Assembly (NCBI RefSeq): GCF_900156175.1
Contig: NZ_FTMV01000004.1
Coordinates: 186,001 to 250,000, forward strand
Direction of reading: 5' to 3'
Length of the DNA stretch: 64,000 nt
DNA from: Janthinobacterium sp. TND4EL3
GTDB lineage: Bacteria; Pseudomonadota; Gammaproteobacteria; Burkholderiales; Burkholderiaceae_D
The notes under the pieces are model-generated. The model saw nothing but the letters and a program-made list of their open reading frames with translations. It made no database searches and was not told where the DNA came from. A program made the position numbers and the translations under genes. Positions 1-9,231 of this stretch are shown in pieces (position 1 is the first letter of the stretch; every line of letters begins with the position of its first letter).

Positions 1-13
1 TAGAGCACTGCTC

Positions 14-111
14 AAACCTACTGCGCGTCGCGCTTTGCGGCCTGCGATGCTCACCGTACTTCAGTACGGTTGCGCTTCTTGGCCACAACTCACTGCCGCT
101 CGCTACGGTTT
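14..111. repeat. Dispersed MITE-like hairpin repeat, copy A
   Basis: A roughly 98-bp palindromic element. It opens with AAACCTACTGCGCG and closes with CGCTACGGTTT, which are imperfect inverted ends. In the middle is an exact hairpin, ACCGTACTTCAGTACGGT, nested inside GGCC...GGCC. A near-full second copy is at 60906-61004 and an internally deleted copy at 26346-26397. It lies in the leader of lapA and carries no coding capacity of its own. Confidence 0.8.
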
Positions 112-174
112 GATCATCACTCTACGTTTGTGCCATGTGGCACGGGCATTTTTTTGTTCTTTCTGGACCTATCG

Positions 175-477
175 ATGAAAATCATCTCCACCATCGTTGG
201 CTGTGTTCTTTTCGTCCTGTTCTTCAGTTTTGCGCTGAAGAATGCGCAGGTTGTCGACCTGCATGTTTTCCTCAATTATGAAATTCGCGGCCCCCTGGTC
301 CTGATGCTGCTCGGCTTTTTTGTTGCCGGCGCCAGCCTGGGCGTGCTGGCCCTGACGCCGACCGTGTTCCGTCACCGCCGCGAAGCGAGCAAGCAAAAAA
401 CCACCATTGCCGCGCTGCAGACCGTTGGCGTACCGAGCAATGTACAGCCGCAACCGGACAGCGTGAGCGCGCAGTAA
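175..477 (+). CDS. lapA: LapA-family inner-membrane protein (DUF1049)
   Basis: Small inner-membrane protein of 100 aa, the usual size for LapA (YciS). Two hydrophobic segments are visible at about residues 3-20 and 38-60, joined by a short loop with the family-typical FALKNAQVVDLHVF region, and followed by a polar, Gln/Lys-rich cytoplasmic tail. The ATG at 175 is chosen because it gives the MKIISTIVG start seen in the family; upstream codons fall inside a repeat. It sits 46 bp before lapB, as in enterobacteria, where LapA is a partner of LapB in LPS assembly control. Function is by family and context; the sequence shows no catalytic motif. Confidence 0.85.
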   Translation: MKIISTIVGCVLFVLFFSFALKNAQVVDLHVFLNYEIRGPLVLMLLGFFVAGASLGVLALTPTVFRHRREASKQKTTIAALQTVGVPSNVQPQPDSVSAQ

Positions 478-523
478 GCGCCGCCGTCGCTCCTATCTCT
501 CTTACTCGAATAAAAACAATCGC

Positions 524-1699
524 ATGGATTTTGAACTCTGGTGGCTCTTGGGTATCCCGGTGTTTTTCGCGCTGGGCTGGATCGCCGCGCGTGTTGACAT
601 ACATCAACTGGTGTCCGAATCGCGCAGCCTGCCGCGCAATTACTTCAAGGGCTTGAATTTCCTGCTCAACGAACAGCACGACAAGGCCATCGACGCCTTC
701 ATCGAAGTCGTCAAGCTGGACCCGGAATCGGCCGATATGCACTTTGCGCTGGGCAACCTGTTCCGTCGCCGCGGCGAAACGGAGCGCGCCATCCGCGTGC
801 ACCAGAACTTGCTGGCGCGCCCGGACTTGCCGCTGGAACAGCAGGGGCACGCGGCCTACGAGCTGGGCATGGATTACCTGAAGGCGGGCTTGCTGGACCG
901 TGCCGAAGAAACCTTCAACAGCCTGATCGACACGCAATATGCGGCCCAGGCGCGCCGCGCGCTGCTGGAAATCTACCAGCGCGAAAAGGAATGGCCACGC
1001 GCCATCGAAGCGGCCGTGGGCTTGCAGGAATCGGGCGCCGGTGCGCGCCAGAAGGAAATCGCCCAGTTCTATTGCGAACTGGCGCATGACGCCCTCGTGC
1101 ACATGAAACCGGACGAAGCCATGCCGCTGCTGGAAAAAGCCCTGCAGACGGACCGCAAGAGCGTGCGCGCCACCATCCTGACGGGCGACGTGCTGCTGGC
1201 GCGCGGCGACGTGGAAGGCGCGCTGACCACCTGGCGCCGCGTGGAGCAGCAAAGCGTGCCGCACGTGGCCCTGGTGGCGCAGCGCCTGATGGACGGCTAC
1301 ACCAAGCTGGGCCGCGCGCAGGAAGGCGTCAACCTGCTGCGTTCCTACCTGGAAGAGGCGTCGTCGATCGACCTGATCGAAGTCGTCTTCAAGGCCGTTA
1401 TCGAACTCGACGGCGTGGAAGCGGCGAAACAGCTGGTGAGCACCGAGTTGCGCCGCACGCCGACCCTGCTGGGTCTCGACAAGCTGCTGGAAGCGCGCAT
1501 GATGGATGCCCCGGCCGCCATCTGGTCCGAGCTGTCGATGGTGAAAAACCTCGTGCACGGCTACACGCAGAAGCTGGCCCGCTACCAGTGCAGCCACTGC
1601 GGCTTCAAGGCGCGCCAGTTCTACTGGCATTGCCCTGGCTGCAACAAGTGGGAAACCTATCCACCGCGGCGCACCGAAGAACTCAATGTAATGAACTGA
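524..1699 (+). CDS. lapB: LPS assembly protein LapB (YciM), TPR and rubredoxin-like domains
   Basis: 391 aa, normal length for LapB. An N-terminal membrane anchor (about residues 5-22, [17 protein letters not shown]) is followed by a run of tetratricopeptide repeats (about residues 45-330, for example [21 protein letters not shown]). The C-terminal zinc/rubredoxin-like knuckle has two CxxC pairs (CSHC at about residue 355 and CPGC at about 371). In E. coli LapB controls LpxC turnover by FtsH and so balances LPS against phospholipid; this is family knowledge. It follows lapA and precedes ugd and rfaE1, which also serve LPS and surface polysaccharide. All hallmark cysteines are present. Confidence 0.95.
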   Translation: MDFELWWLLGIPVFFALGWIAARVDIHQLVSESRSLPRNYFKGLNFLLNEQHDKAIDAFIEVVKLDPESADMHFALGNLFRRRGETERAIRVHQNLLARPDLPLEQQGHAAYELGMDYLKAGLLDRAEETFNSLIDTQYAAQARRALLEIYQREKEWPRAIEAAVGLQESGAGARQKEIAQFYCELAHDALVHMKPDEAMPLLEKALQTDRKSVRATILTGDVLLARGDVEGALTTWRRVEQQSVPHVALVAQRLMDGYTKLGRAQEGVNLLRSYLEEASSIDLIEVVFKAVIELDGVEAAKQLVSTELRRTPTLLGLDKLLEARMMDAPAAIWSELSMVKNLVHGYTQKLARYQCSHCGFKARQFYWHCPGCNKWETYPPRRTEELNVMN

Positions 1700-1778
1700 T
1701 TCGTACACGTCACCTTGCCCTGAGCAATGTGGCGTGTACTTCTATGTAAGACCTGCTTTTTATCCATACGGCACAACC

Positions 1779-3146
1779 ATGAAAATCACCATTATCGGCA
1801 CGGGCTATGTAGGCCTCGTGACCGGCGCCTGCCTGGCGGAGCTGGGCAACGACGTCTTTTGCCTCGACCTGGACGCACAGAAGGTAGCCCTGCTCAACAG
1901 CGGCGGCATTCCCATCCATGAACCGGGCCTGGAAGAGGTCGTGGCGCGCAACCGCGCCGCCGGGCGCATGACGTTTTCCACCGATGTCGAAGCGGCAGCC
2001 GCCCACGGCGCGATGCAATTCATCGCCGTCGGTACGCCGCCCGATGAAGACGGCTCGGCCGACCTGCAATACGTGCTGGCCGCCGCGCGCGGTATCGGCA
2101 AGTACATGACGGACTTCAAGGTCATCGTCGACAAGTCCACCGTGCCTGTCGGCACGGCTGAAAAAGTGCGCGCCGCCATCCAGGGCGAACTCGACGCGCG
2201 CGGCGTGGCCGCCACGTTCTCGGTGGCGTCGAACCCGGAGTTTCTCAAGGAAGGCGCGGCCGTCGAAGACTTCATGCGCCCGGACCGCATCGTCATCGGC
2301 GTCGACGCCACGCCGGAAGGCGAGCGCGCACGCGAATTGCTGAAAAGCCTGTACGCCCCGTTCAACCGCAACCACGAGCGCACCCACTGGATGGACGTGC
2401 GCTCGGCCGAGTTCACCAAGTACGCGGCGAATGCCATGCTGGCCACGCGTATTTCCTTCATGAATGAACTGGCGAACCTGGCCGACAAGGTGGGCGTCGA
2501 CATCGAGGCCGTGCGCCACGGCATCGGCTCGGACCCGCGCATCGGCCACAGCTTCCTGTACGCCGGTTGCGGCTATGGCGGATCCTGCTTCCCGAAAGAC
2601 GTGCAGGCGCTCGAGCGCACGGCGCGCGGCCACGGCCAGGAATTGCTGATCCTGCGCGCCGTGGAAGCCGTCAACGACAAGCAGAAACATATTCTCGGCG
2701 GCAAAGTGGTCACTCGCTTCGGCGCAGACCTGACGGGCCGCCATTTCGCCGTGTGGGGACTGGCCTTCAAGCCGAATACGGACGACATGCGCGAAGCGTC
2801 GGCCCGCGTGCTGCTGGCCGACTTGCTGGGACGCGGCGCCACGGTGGCCGTGTACGACCCCGTCGCCATGGCCGAGGCGCGCCGCGTGCTGCAGCTGGAC
2901 TTGACGCCGGAGCAACTGGCCAAGGTGCGCTTTGCCGACAGTCCGAAGGATGCGCTGCAGGACGCCGACGCGCTGGTCATCGTGACCGAATGGAAAGCCT
3001 TCCGCAGCCCCGACTTCGAGCAGGTCAAGGCGCGCCTGAAGCAGGCCGTGATCTTTGACGGCCGCAACCTGTTCGAGCCGGCCGTCATGGCCGAGGCGGG
3101 CATCGAATACCACGGGATCGGTCGCTCGATCCTGACGCGCGCATGA
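1779..3146 (+). CDS. ugd: UDP-glucose 6-dehydrogenase
   Basis: 455 aa. Oxidises UDP-glucose to UDP-glucuronate with two NAD+, feeding surface polysaccharide and possibly lipid A modification. The N-terminal Rossmann motif [10 protein letters not shown] starts at residue 6; the catalytic cysteine lies in [10 protein letters not shown] (about residue 264); the C-terminal UDP-binding domain contains [12 protein letters not shown]. The ATG at 1779 is chosen because it places the Rossmann strand directly at the N-terminus; a longer reading from 1734 adds 15 atypical residues. The stop overlaps the start of rfaE1 by 4 bp (ATGA), so the two are very likely co-transcribed and translationally coupled. 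Confidence 0.95.
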   Translation: MKITIIGTGYVGLVTGACLAELGNDVFCLDLDAQKVALLNSGGIPIHEPGLEEVVARNRAAGRMTFSTDVEAAAAHGAMQFIAVGTPPDEDGSADLQYVLAAARGIGKYMTDFKVIVDKSTVPVGTAEKVRAAIQGELDARGVAATFSVASNPEFLKEGAAVEDFMRPDRIVIGVDATPEGERARELLKSLYAPFNRNHERTHWMDVRSAEFTKYAANAMLATRISFMNELANLADKVGVDIEAVRHGIGSDPRIGHSFLYAGCGYGGSCFPKDVQALERTARGHGQELLILRAVEAVNDKQKHILGGKVVTRFGADLTGRHFAVWGLAFKPNTDDMREASARVLLADLLGRGATVAVYDPVAMAEARRVLQLDLTPEQLAKVRFADSPKDALQDADALVIVTEWKAFRSPDFEQVKARLKQAVIFDGRNLFEPAVMAEAGIEYHGIGRSILTRA

Positions 3147-4087
3147 GCGCCCGTGACATGACGGCGCTGGCCGCCCTGGCCGAGGTGCGTCTGCTCGTGG
3201 TGGGCGACGTGATGCTGGACCGCTACTGGTTCGGCGATGTCAGCCGCATTTCGCCGGAAGCACCGGTGCCCATCGTGCGCATCGAAAAGCGCGAAGAGCG
3301 CCTGGGCGGGGCGGCCAACGTGGCGCGCAACGCGGCCGCGCTGGGTGCGAAGACCAGCTTGCTGGGCGTGGTGGGCGACGACGAGGCCGGCAGCCAGGTC
3401 GAGCGCCTGCTCGAAGGCGGCGGCATCCACAGCTATCTGCAGCGCGATGCGGCCATTTCCACCATCATCAAGCTGCGCGTGATCGGCCGCCAGCAGCAGA
3501 TGCTGCGCATCGATTTCGAGGATGCGCCCAGCGATACGGTGCTGCGCGACAAGCTGGCGCAGTTTAACGCCCTCTTGCCGCAGTACGACGTGGTGATCCT
3601 GTCGGACTACGCCAAGGGCAGCCTGGTGAACGTGGCCGAGATGATCAAGGCCGCGCGCGCCGCCGGCAAGATCGTCATGGTCGACCCAAAAGGCGACGAT
3701 TTCAGCCGCTATGCCGGAGCGTCAGTGCTCACTCCGAACAAGGCGGAACTGCGCCGCGTGATTGGCAACTGGAGCACGGAAGAGCAGCTCACGGAGCGCG
3801 CGCAGCAGATGCGCGCGCAACTGGGCCTGGATGCCTTGCTGCTGACCCGTTCGGAAGAAGGCATGAGCTTGTACACGGCCGATGACGTGCTGCACATGCC
3901 CACCGATGCGCGCGAAGTGTTCGACGTCTCGGGCGCCGGCGACACCGTGATCGCCACCATGGCGGCCATGCTGGGCGCCGGCATGAGCCTGGGCGACGCC
4001 GTGCGCACGGCCAACCGGGCTGGCGGCATCGTCGTCGGCAAGCTGGGCACGGCGACCGTCACCCGCGAAGAGCTGTTCCCGCAGTAA
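3143..4087 (+). CDS. rfaE1: D-glycero-beta-D-manno-heptose-7-phosphate kinase
   Basis: 314 aa PfkB/ribokinase-fold sugar kinase. Visible motifs: [20 protein letters not shown] near the N-terminus, [14 protein letters not shown] (PfkB signature 1, about residue 54), and [13 protein letters not shown] (signature 2 with the catalytic Asp, about residue 258). It phosphorylates heptose-7-phosphate at C1 in ADP-heptose synthesis for LPS core. E. coli HldE is a fusion of this kinase with a C-terminal adenylyltransferase; here the protein stops after the kinase, so the cytidylyltransferase-like partner (rfaE2/hldC) must be elsewhere. The 4-bp overlap with ugd supports one operon. Confidence 0.92.
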   Translation: MSARDMTALAALAEVRLLVVGDVMLDRYWFGDVSRISPEAPVPIVRIEKREERLGGAANVARNAAALGAKTSLLGVVGDDEAGSQVERLLEGGGIHSYLQRDAAISTIIKLRVIGRQQQMLRIDFEDAPSDTVLRDKLAQFNALLPQYDVVILSDYAKGSLVNVAEMIKAARAAGKIVMVDPKGDDFSRYAGASVLTPNKAELRRVIGNWSTEEQLTERAQQMRAQLGLDALLLTRSEEGMSLYTADDVLHMPTDAREVFDVSGAGDTVIATMAAMLGAGMSLGDAVRTANRAGGIVVGKLGTATVTREELFPQ

Positions 4088-4098
4088 TTTCTTGCACT

Positions 4099-4133
4099 GC
4101 CTGCGCCGGGCCGTTTGATCTGGCGCAGGCTTT
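4099..4133 (+). terminator. Possible weak terminator hairpin after rfaE1
   Basis: GCCTGCGCC pairs with GGCGCAGGC across a 14-nt loop, 11 bp after the rfaE1 stop. The following TTT run is short, so it may be a weak or Rho-assisted terminator or only an mRNA-stabilising hairpin. Confidence 0.45.
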
Positions 4134-4252
4134 CCCGCCGTTCCCCCATCGTTTCTTGTCAACCGTATCACGCCATGGCCGTTAAAGCCGTTAAGGCGCT
4201 GCTTCTCCCTTGCGTTCGAGTCATCTTGAAACCACATCACGGAGAGATACCC

Positions 4253-4912
4253 ATGTTCAAAAAAATACTGCTGGCCATCGCCACCCTGATCGCGACGATG
4301 GGCTTTGCCTTTGCCCAGGTCGATGTCAACAAGGCGGACCAGGCGGCACTCGACAGCGTCAAGGGCATCGGCCCCGTCACGTCGAAAGCCATCATCGACG
4401 AGCGCGCCAAGGGCGGCGCCTTCAAGGATTGGGCCGATTTCGAAAGCCGCGTGAAGGGCATCGGTCCGAAAAGCTCCGTGAAACTGTCGGAAGCGGGCTT
4501 GCAGGTGAATGGCCAGGCCAAGTCCGGCGCGCCGGCGGCCCCCGTGGCGAAAGCTGCCCCGGCAAAAAAGGAAACTGCTGTGAAGGAAGTTGCAGCGAAA
4601 GAAGCCGCAGCGAAGCCAGCTGCTGCGACCGACACCGCTGCAGCGCCAGCCAAGACAGCCGCTGAAACGAAAAAAGAAGCTGCTGCCGCGAAGAAAGAAG
4701 CCAAGGCCGCCGCCGCTGCGGCCAAGAAAGAAGCCGCCGCCGCGCCTGCCGCTGCCGCCGCCGATGGCGCCGCGCCCGTGAAGACGGCCGCCGAAGCGAA
4801 GAAGGAAGCTGCCGCTGCCAAGAAAGAAGCGAAGGCTGCCGCCGCTGCCGCGAAGAAAGAAGCGAAACTGGCTGCGGCCGAGGCGAAGAAAGCGGAAGCC
4901 GAGAAAAAATAA
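4253..4912 (+). CDS. Exported ComEA-like helix-hairpin-helix protein with Lys/Ala histone-H1-like tail
   Basis: 219 aa. Residues 1-22 are a clear signal peptide (MFKKILLAIATLIATMGFAFAQ). Residues 23-85 form a ComEA-type helix-hairpin-helix unit (VDVNKADQAALDSVKGIGP, then a second hairpin with GIGPKSSVKLSEAGL) that binds DNA without sequence preference. From about residue 90 to the end is a low-complexity tail rich in AAAKKEAKAAA repeats, like the C-terminal domain of histone H1. The start at 4253 has a GGAGAG site 6 bp upstream. ComEA pulls incoming DNA into the periplasm during transformation; the long basic tail is unusual for ComEA and its role is unknown. A strong terminator follows. Confidence 0.85.
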   Translation: MFKKILLAIATLIATMGFAFAQVDVNKADQAALDSVKGIGPVTSKAIIDERAKGGAFKDWADFESRVKGIGPKSSVKLSEAGLQVNGQAKSGAPAAPVAKAAPAKKETAVKEVAAKEAAAKPAAATDTAAAPAKTAAETKKEAAAAKKEAKAAAAAAKKEAAAAPAAAAADGAAPVKTAAEAKKEAAAAKKEAKAAAAAAKKEAKLAAAEAKKAEAEKK

Positions 4913-4965
4913 GCGTTTTGCTGTAGAACTTGCTGCGTGGTGGTGCCGCGCAGCAAGAGAAGAAA

Positions 4966-4999
4966 CCCCGCGTGGTACCGGCCGCGCGGGGTTTTTTTT
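4966..4999 (+). terminator. Rho-independent terminator of the comEA-like gene, U-tract duplicated by an IS
   Basis: CCCCGCG pairs with CGCGGGG over a 12-nt loop, followed by eight T. The final bases TTTTTTTA are the left copy of the 8-bp target duplication of the adjacent insertion sequence, so the IS entered the U-tract without destroying it. Confidence 0.85.
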
Positions 5000-5000
5000 A

Positions 5001-6060
5001 GGCTCTGTCCCCGGTAAGTAGGGGAACGCCAGGAATTTTCCTCAGCCCCGGCTGTCTGACTGTACATATCGGACAAACGGGAGCCTGCCATGCCGCCAGC
5101 CGAATGGAAAACCTTCATCGCCCAGTTCGCCGCACTGAGCCGTCGCCAGCGTCTGGCCAGCGTTGCTCTGCTGCGCGGGGCAGGATCGCAGAACGCCGCC
5201 GTGGCACTGGTCGAAAGCGTGGCCCGGCAGCGGCTACACTGTCCCGCCTGCCACAGCAGCCATGCGCACCGGCACGGCCATGCGCACGGACTGCAGCGCT
5301 ACCGCTGTGTGCCGTGCGGGCGCACCTTCAATGCGCTCACCGGCACGCCGCTGGCGCGCCTGCGCCACAAGACCTTGTGGCTAGCCTATGCCGATTGCCT
5401 GCTGGCATCGGCTTCCGTGCGCCAGGCAGCGCGACAGCTGAACGTGCACCGCAACACCGCCTTCCGCTGGCGCCACCGGTTTTTGACGCTCGCCAGGACG
5501 GACCGGCCCCATTGCCTGCATGGCATCGCCGAAGCGGACGAGCTGTATGTGCTGGAATCGGAAAAGGGATCCAGGCATCTGACGCGTCCGGCGCGCCGCC
5601 GGGGCGGCCACGCCCGCCAGCGCGGCATTTCCAGTGAACAGGTTTGCATCGTGGTGGCGCGCGACCGCACGGGACAAACCCTCGATTTCGTCACGGGAAA
5701 AGGGGCGCTGACCAAGGCGCAGCTGCATGCCTGCCTGCCACCCGTGATCGACAAGGACGTCTTGCTGGTCACCGACGGCCATGCCGCCTACCGGGCTTTC
5801 GCTGCGGAAGCGGGCATCAGCCACCGGGCCGTCAACCTGCGTGCCGGCATCCACGAGCAGGGCGCCGCCCACGTGCAGAACGTCAACGCGTATCACAGCC
5901 GCTTGCGCGGCTGGCTGCGCATCTTCCATGGCGTGGCCAGCCGTTATCTGCCGAATTACCTGGGGTGGCGCTGGATACTGGACGCCGGGCGCATCCGCTC
6001 CCCAGAAACATTATTGAAGGCAACACTGGGAGAGTTCCCACACTTGACGGTGGCATAGCC
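5001..6060 (+). mobile_element. Complete IS1595-type insertion sequence with 8-bp TSD
   Basis: A 1060-bp element. The left end GGCTCTGTCCCCGG and the inverted right end GGCTATGCCACCGT begin imperfect terminal inverted repeats that match at about 21 of 30 positions, including GGCT, AAGT and GGGAAC blocks. It is flanked by identical 8-bp TTTTTTTA copies at 4993-5000 and 6061-6068. An 8-bp AT-rich target duplication is the known habit of the IS1595 family. One intact transposase gene fills it. Intact ends, TSD and reading frame suggest a recent insertion that may still be active. Confidence 0.92.
5090..6058 (+). CDS. IS1595-type transposase
   Basis: 322 aa, intact. N-terminal zinc ribbon: CPAC (about residue 51) and CVPC (about residue 73), typical of IS1595 transposases. 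Next is a helix-turn-helix region (ASVRQAARQLNVHRNTAFRW, about 108-127). The catalytic core follows with EADELYVLES (first Asp), VTDGHAAY (second Asp) and an HVQNVNAYHSRLRGW stretch in which Asn/His replace the classic final Glu region, as in the DDNK/H group of IS1595. It ends inside the right inverted repeat. It needs only its own DNA ends for transposition; no passenger gene is present. Confidence 0.9.
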   Translation: MPPAEWKTFIAQFAALSRRQRLASVALLRGAGSQNAAVALVESVARQRLHCPACHSSHAHRHGHAHGLQRYRCVPCGRTFNALTGTPLARLRHKTLWLAYADCLLASASVRQAARQLNVHRNTAFRWRHRFLTLARTDRPHCLHGIAEADELYVLESEKGSRHLTRPARRRGGHARQRGISSEQVCIVVARDRTGQTLDFVTGKGALTKAQLHACLPPVIDKDVLLVTDGHAAYRAFAAEAGISHRAVNLRAGIHEQGAAHVQNVNAYHSRLRGWLRIFHGVASRYLPNYLGWRWILDAGRIRSPETLLKATLGEFPHLTVA

Positions 6061-6109
6061 TTTTTTTATGCGCGCGCCGCCTTGTTTGGCCCGCCGCTGG
6101 CCGGAGCGC

Positions 6110-7684
6110 CTACAGTTGCGATTCGATCGGCAGCCAGCGCATCACGGACACCAGCGCGCGGCGCCAGAAGCCCGTCTCCGGGTCCCGCGTCCACACCTTG
6201 GCGGGTTCTTCGGTGGCGTCCGACCAGCGCAGCGCGCCATCGTCGAGGAACAGGCGGTAGCTGGTGTCGCGCGAGGTCGAGTGCTGGAACAGGGCGCGCA
6301 TGTCGGCCGCCAGCGCCGCATCGGTGAACAGCACGCCCATTTCCGTATTCAGCTGGGCCGAGCGTGGATCGAGGTTGAAGGAGCCGACAAAGCCCCGCTC
6401 GCCGTCAACCACCATGGCCTTGGTGTGCAGGCTGGCGCGGCTCGAGCCCATCAGGCTGATGCGTTTGCGGTGCTGCGTCTTCAATTCATACAGGTCGACG
6501 CCGCCGCCCAGCAGCAGCTGGCGGTAGCGCGCATAACCTGCATGCACGAGGGCCACGTCGGTGGCCGCCAGCGAGTTGGTCAGCACCTTGACCTTGACGC
6601 CGGCCGCAACCTTGTCGCCCAGCAGCGCGCTCAGCGCCGTGCCGGGCACGAAGTATGGCGAGGTCAGCAGTGCTTCCTCGCGCGCTTCCGTCAGCAGGGG
6701 CAGCAAGCTGTGCATGAGCCAGTGCTCGCTACGCTGCAGATCGGCCACGGGAGCGGCTTTTTCCGGCGGGTCTGATACCACTTGCACCTGTCCGCTCCAG
6801 TGCAGGCGCAGCCGGCCGTCCAGGTGGGCTTGCAACTGGCCCGCATCGGTCAGTTGCTGGAGGTAGGGCGAAGCGCCCACTTCGCCCGTGAGCGCATCGA
6901 GGCGGTCGCGCACCGCCTGCAATTCCGGCGCGCCCGCATTCTTGCCTGCGTGCAAGGCGGTGATGGGGATGACGGCGCGGCTGTTCCAGAAGCGGTCAAA
7001 GATGTCGCTCGTCTGCTGCACGGCGGGCCCGACCAGCAGCAGATCCGCATCCTGGAAGTTGACTTGTTCGGCGGCATCAAAATATTCATCGCCGATATTG
7101 CGCCCGCCGACGAGGGCCACCCTGCCGTCGACGATCCAGGCCTTGTTGTGCATGCGCCGGTTCAGGCTGACGGCGCGCAAGGCCATTTCCACGGCGCGCC
7201 ACCAGATGCCGTCGCGGTTGCGGCTAGGATTGAAGATGCGCACATCGATCAGCGGGTGGCTGTCGAGCGCGAGGATGGCGGCGTCCTGGCCCCGCGCATT
7301 GATGTCGTCGAGCAACACCCGCACGCGCACGCCGCGGTCGGCCGCGCGCAGCAGTTCGCGCACCAGCAGCCGTCCCGTGACGTCGTTTTGCCAGATGTAA
7401 TATTGCAGATCGATGCTGCGGCCCGCTTCGCGCGCGCTCAGGGCGCGCAGGGCAAACGCTTCCAGGTTGTCGTCGATCAGGGCCGTGCCGCTGTCGCCCG
7501 GGCGTTGCGCCAGCTGGGGCGCCAGCACGCGGTCGAGCAGGGTGGCATCCATAGACACGGGCAGGGCCGTGCCAGCTGCGCCCAGCGAGCGTTCGGCGAA
7601 ACGCCCGTAGCTGTACAGGGCGGCAATGCTGAGTACGGCGAAGATGGCCGCGCATAGCAGCAGTTTGACGAGCATGCGGCGCAC
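6110..7684 (-). CDS. Phospholipase D / cardiolipin synthase family protein (ClsC-like)
   Basis: 524 aa. N-terminal hydrophobic segment (about residues 4-25) anchors the protein. Two HKD phosphodiesterase motifs are visible: HNKAWIVDGRVALVGGRN (about residue 178) and HTKAMVVDGERGFVGSFN (about residue 421), both with His, Lys and Asp intact. Length and the spacing of the two motifs fit the ClsC/YmdC group, which forms cardiolipin from phosphatidylglycerol and phosphatidylethanolamine; a general PLD-family phosphodiesterase is the alternative. It is divergent from the M28 peptidase gene and its 3' end faces the right end of the IS, so the insertion lies just outside it. The ATG at 7675 is a possible shorter start. 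Confidence 0.85.
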   Translation of the reverse strand: MRRMLVKLLLCAAIFAVLSIAALYSYGRFAERSLGAAGTALPVSMDATLLDRVLAPQLAQRPGDSGTALIDDNLEAFALRALSAREAGRSIDLQYYIWQNDVTGRLLVRELLRAADRGVRVRVLLDDINARGQDAAILALDSHPLIDVRIFNPSRNRDGIWWRAVEMALRAVSLNRRMHNKAWIVDGRVALVGGRNIGDEYFDAAEQVNFQDADLLLVGPAVQQTSDIFDRFWNSRAVIPITALHAGKNAGAPELQAVRDRLDALTGEVGASPYLQQLTDAGQLQAHLDGRLRLHWSGQVQVVSDPPEKAAPVADLQRSEHWLMHSLLPLLTEAREEALLTSPYFVPGTALSALLGDKVAAGVKVKVLTNSLAATDVALVHAGYARYRQLLLGGGVDLYELKTQHRKRISLMGSSRASLHTKAMVVDGERGFVGSFNLDPRSAQLNTEMGVLFTDAALAADMRALFQHSTSRDTSYRLFLDDGALRWSDATEEPAKVWTRDPETGFWRRALVSVMRWLPIESQL

Positions 7685-7878
7685 CGTCAGCGGACCGCGC
7701 GCATGCTGCGGCGTGCGGGATGGAGGATGGTCTGGCGCATGCGCGTGTCTTTCATGAGCGGAACGGGAAGTGGCCGATTGTAGCAGTTTCTACAATGCAC
7801 GATTTTCATCGTGGAACATCCTTGCCTGCCGTCAAAAATGCGAGAATGCCCGTCTACTTATTCTCAGGAGGCGGCGGC

Positions 7879-9231
7879 ATGGTACGGATTTTGACGGGGG
7901 TGACGGCAGCCCTGCTGTCGGCGGGCGTGTTCGCGGCGCCATCGAACGGGGCGCAGCCACAGATCGAGCGCGTGGTGGCGGAGATCTCGCCGCAGCGCAT
8001 CGAGGCGCACGTGCGCAAGCTGGTCGGCTTCCAGACGCGCCATACGATGTCCGATACCGTGTCCGACACCCAGGGTATCGGCGCGGCGCGGCGCTGGATC
8101 AAGGCCGAGCTGGAGCGCTGCGGCGCGCAGGCGGGCGGGCGCTTGCAGGTGGCGTTCGACAGCCACATCGCGCCCGTCTCGAAGCGTATTGCGCGGCCGA
8201 CGGAAATCGTCAACGTGGTGGCGACCCTGCCCGGCAGCCAGCCGCAGTCGGCCGGGCGCATCTATGTCGTCAGCGGCCATTATGACTCGCGCGCCACCGA
8301 CGTGATGGATGCGCAGGGCAACGCGCCCGGCGCCAACGATGACGCGTCCGGCACGGCGGCCGTGATCGAAATGGCCTGCGTGATGGCGCGCTACCGGTTC
8401 GACGCCACCCTGGTCTTCATGGCCGTGGCGGCCGAAGAGCAGGGCTTGCTCGGTTCCGGCCACTGGGCGCAGCAGGCGAAGTTGAACAAACTCAACATCG
8501 CCGGCATGCTCAATAACGACATCATCGGCAGTTCGCGCGCCGACGACGGCAGCGTCGATGGCGGCCAGGTGCGCCTGTTTGCCGAGGGCATTCCCGCCGT
8601 CAAGGAAATGAGCGACGGCGTGCGCAGCCTCGTGGCCACGGGCGGCGAAAATGATTCCCTCTCGCGCCAGCTGGCGCGCCATGTGAAACAGGTGGGCGAG
8701 CGCTACGTGCCCGGTTTCAAGGTCAACGTCATCCAGCGCGCCGACCGCTACTTGCGCGGCGGCGACCATATGCCGTTTCTGGCGCAAGGCTACGCGGCCC
8801 TGCGCTTCACGGAACCGAACGAGGATTTTGCCCACCAGCATCAGGATGTGCGCGTGGAAAACGGCGTGCAGTATGGCGACCTGCCGCAATTCGTCGATTA
8901 CGACTACGTGGCGCAAGTGGCGCGCGTGAATGCGGCGGCGCTCGCTTCGCTGGCCCTGGCGCCCGCCGCGCCCGCCGGCGTCCAGGTGCGCACGGCCCAG
9001 CTGGAAAACGCCACCACCTTGCAATGGCAGCCGAATACGGAACCGGACCTGGCCGGCTACCGCATCGTCTGGCGCGCCACGACGGCTGACCAGTGGCAGG
9101 GCGCGCAGGACGTGGGCAATGTCACGCAAGCGCGGTTGAAATTGTCGAAAGATAACTACTTCTTCGGCGTCCAGGCCGTCGACAACGATGGCAATGTCAG
9201 CGTGGCAACTTACCCGACACCCTTGCGCTAG
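7879..9231 (+). CDS. Exported M28-family zinc aminopeptidase with C-terminal Fn3-like domain
   Basis: 450 aa from the ATG at 7879, which has an AGGAG site about 9 bp upstream; the longer in-frame reading is unsupported. Residues 1-20 are a signal peptide. The co-catalytic zinc ligands of M28 peptidases are present: SGHYDS (His), GANDDASG (bridging Asp), AAEEQGLLGS (catalytic Glu pair), LNNDIIG (Asp) and GGDHMPF (His). After about residue 355 a fibronectin-III-like segment follows (VRTAQLENATTLQWQPNTEP), often found in secreted peptidases. It probably trims N-terminal residues from peptides outside the cytoplasm. Its last 4 bp overlap the end of the convergent reductase-like gene. Confidence 0.9.
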   Translation: MVRILTGVTAALLSAGVFAAPSNGAQPQIERVVAEISPQRIEAHVRKLVGFQTRHTMSDTVSDTQGIGAARRWIKAELERCGAQAGGRLQVAFDSHIAPVSKRIARPTEIVNVVATLPGSQPQSAGRIYVVSGHYDSRATDVMDAQGNAPGANDDASGTAAVIEMACVMARYRFDATLVFMAVAAEEQGLLGSGHWAQQAKLNKLNIAGMLNNDIIGSSRADDGSVDGGQVRLFAEGIPAVKEMSDGVRSLVATGGENDSLSRQLARHVKQVGERYVPGFKVNVIQRADRYLRGGDHMPFLAQGYAALRFTEPNEDFAHQHQDVRVENGVQYGDLPQFVDYDYVAQVARVNAAALASLALAPAAPAGVQVRTAQLENATTLQWQPNTEPDLAGYRIVWRATTADQWQGAQDVGNVTQARLKLSKDNYFFGVQAVDNDGNVSVATYPTPLR

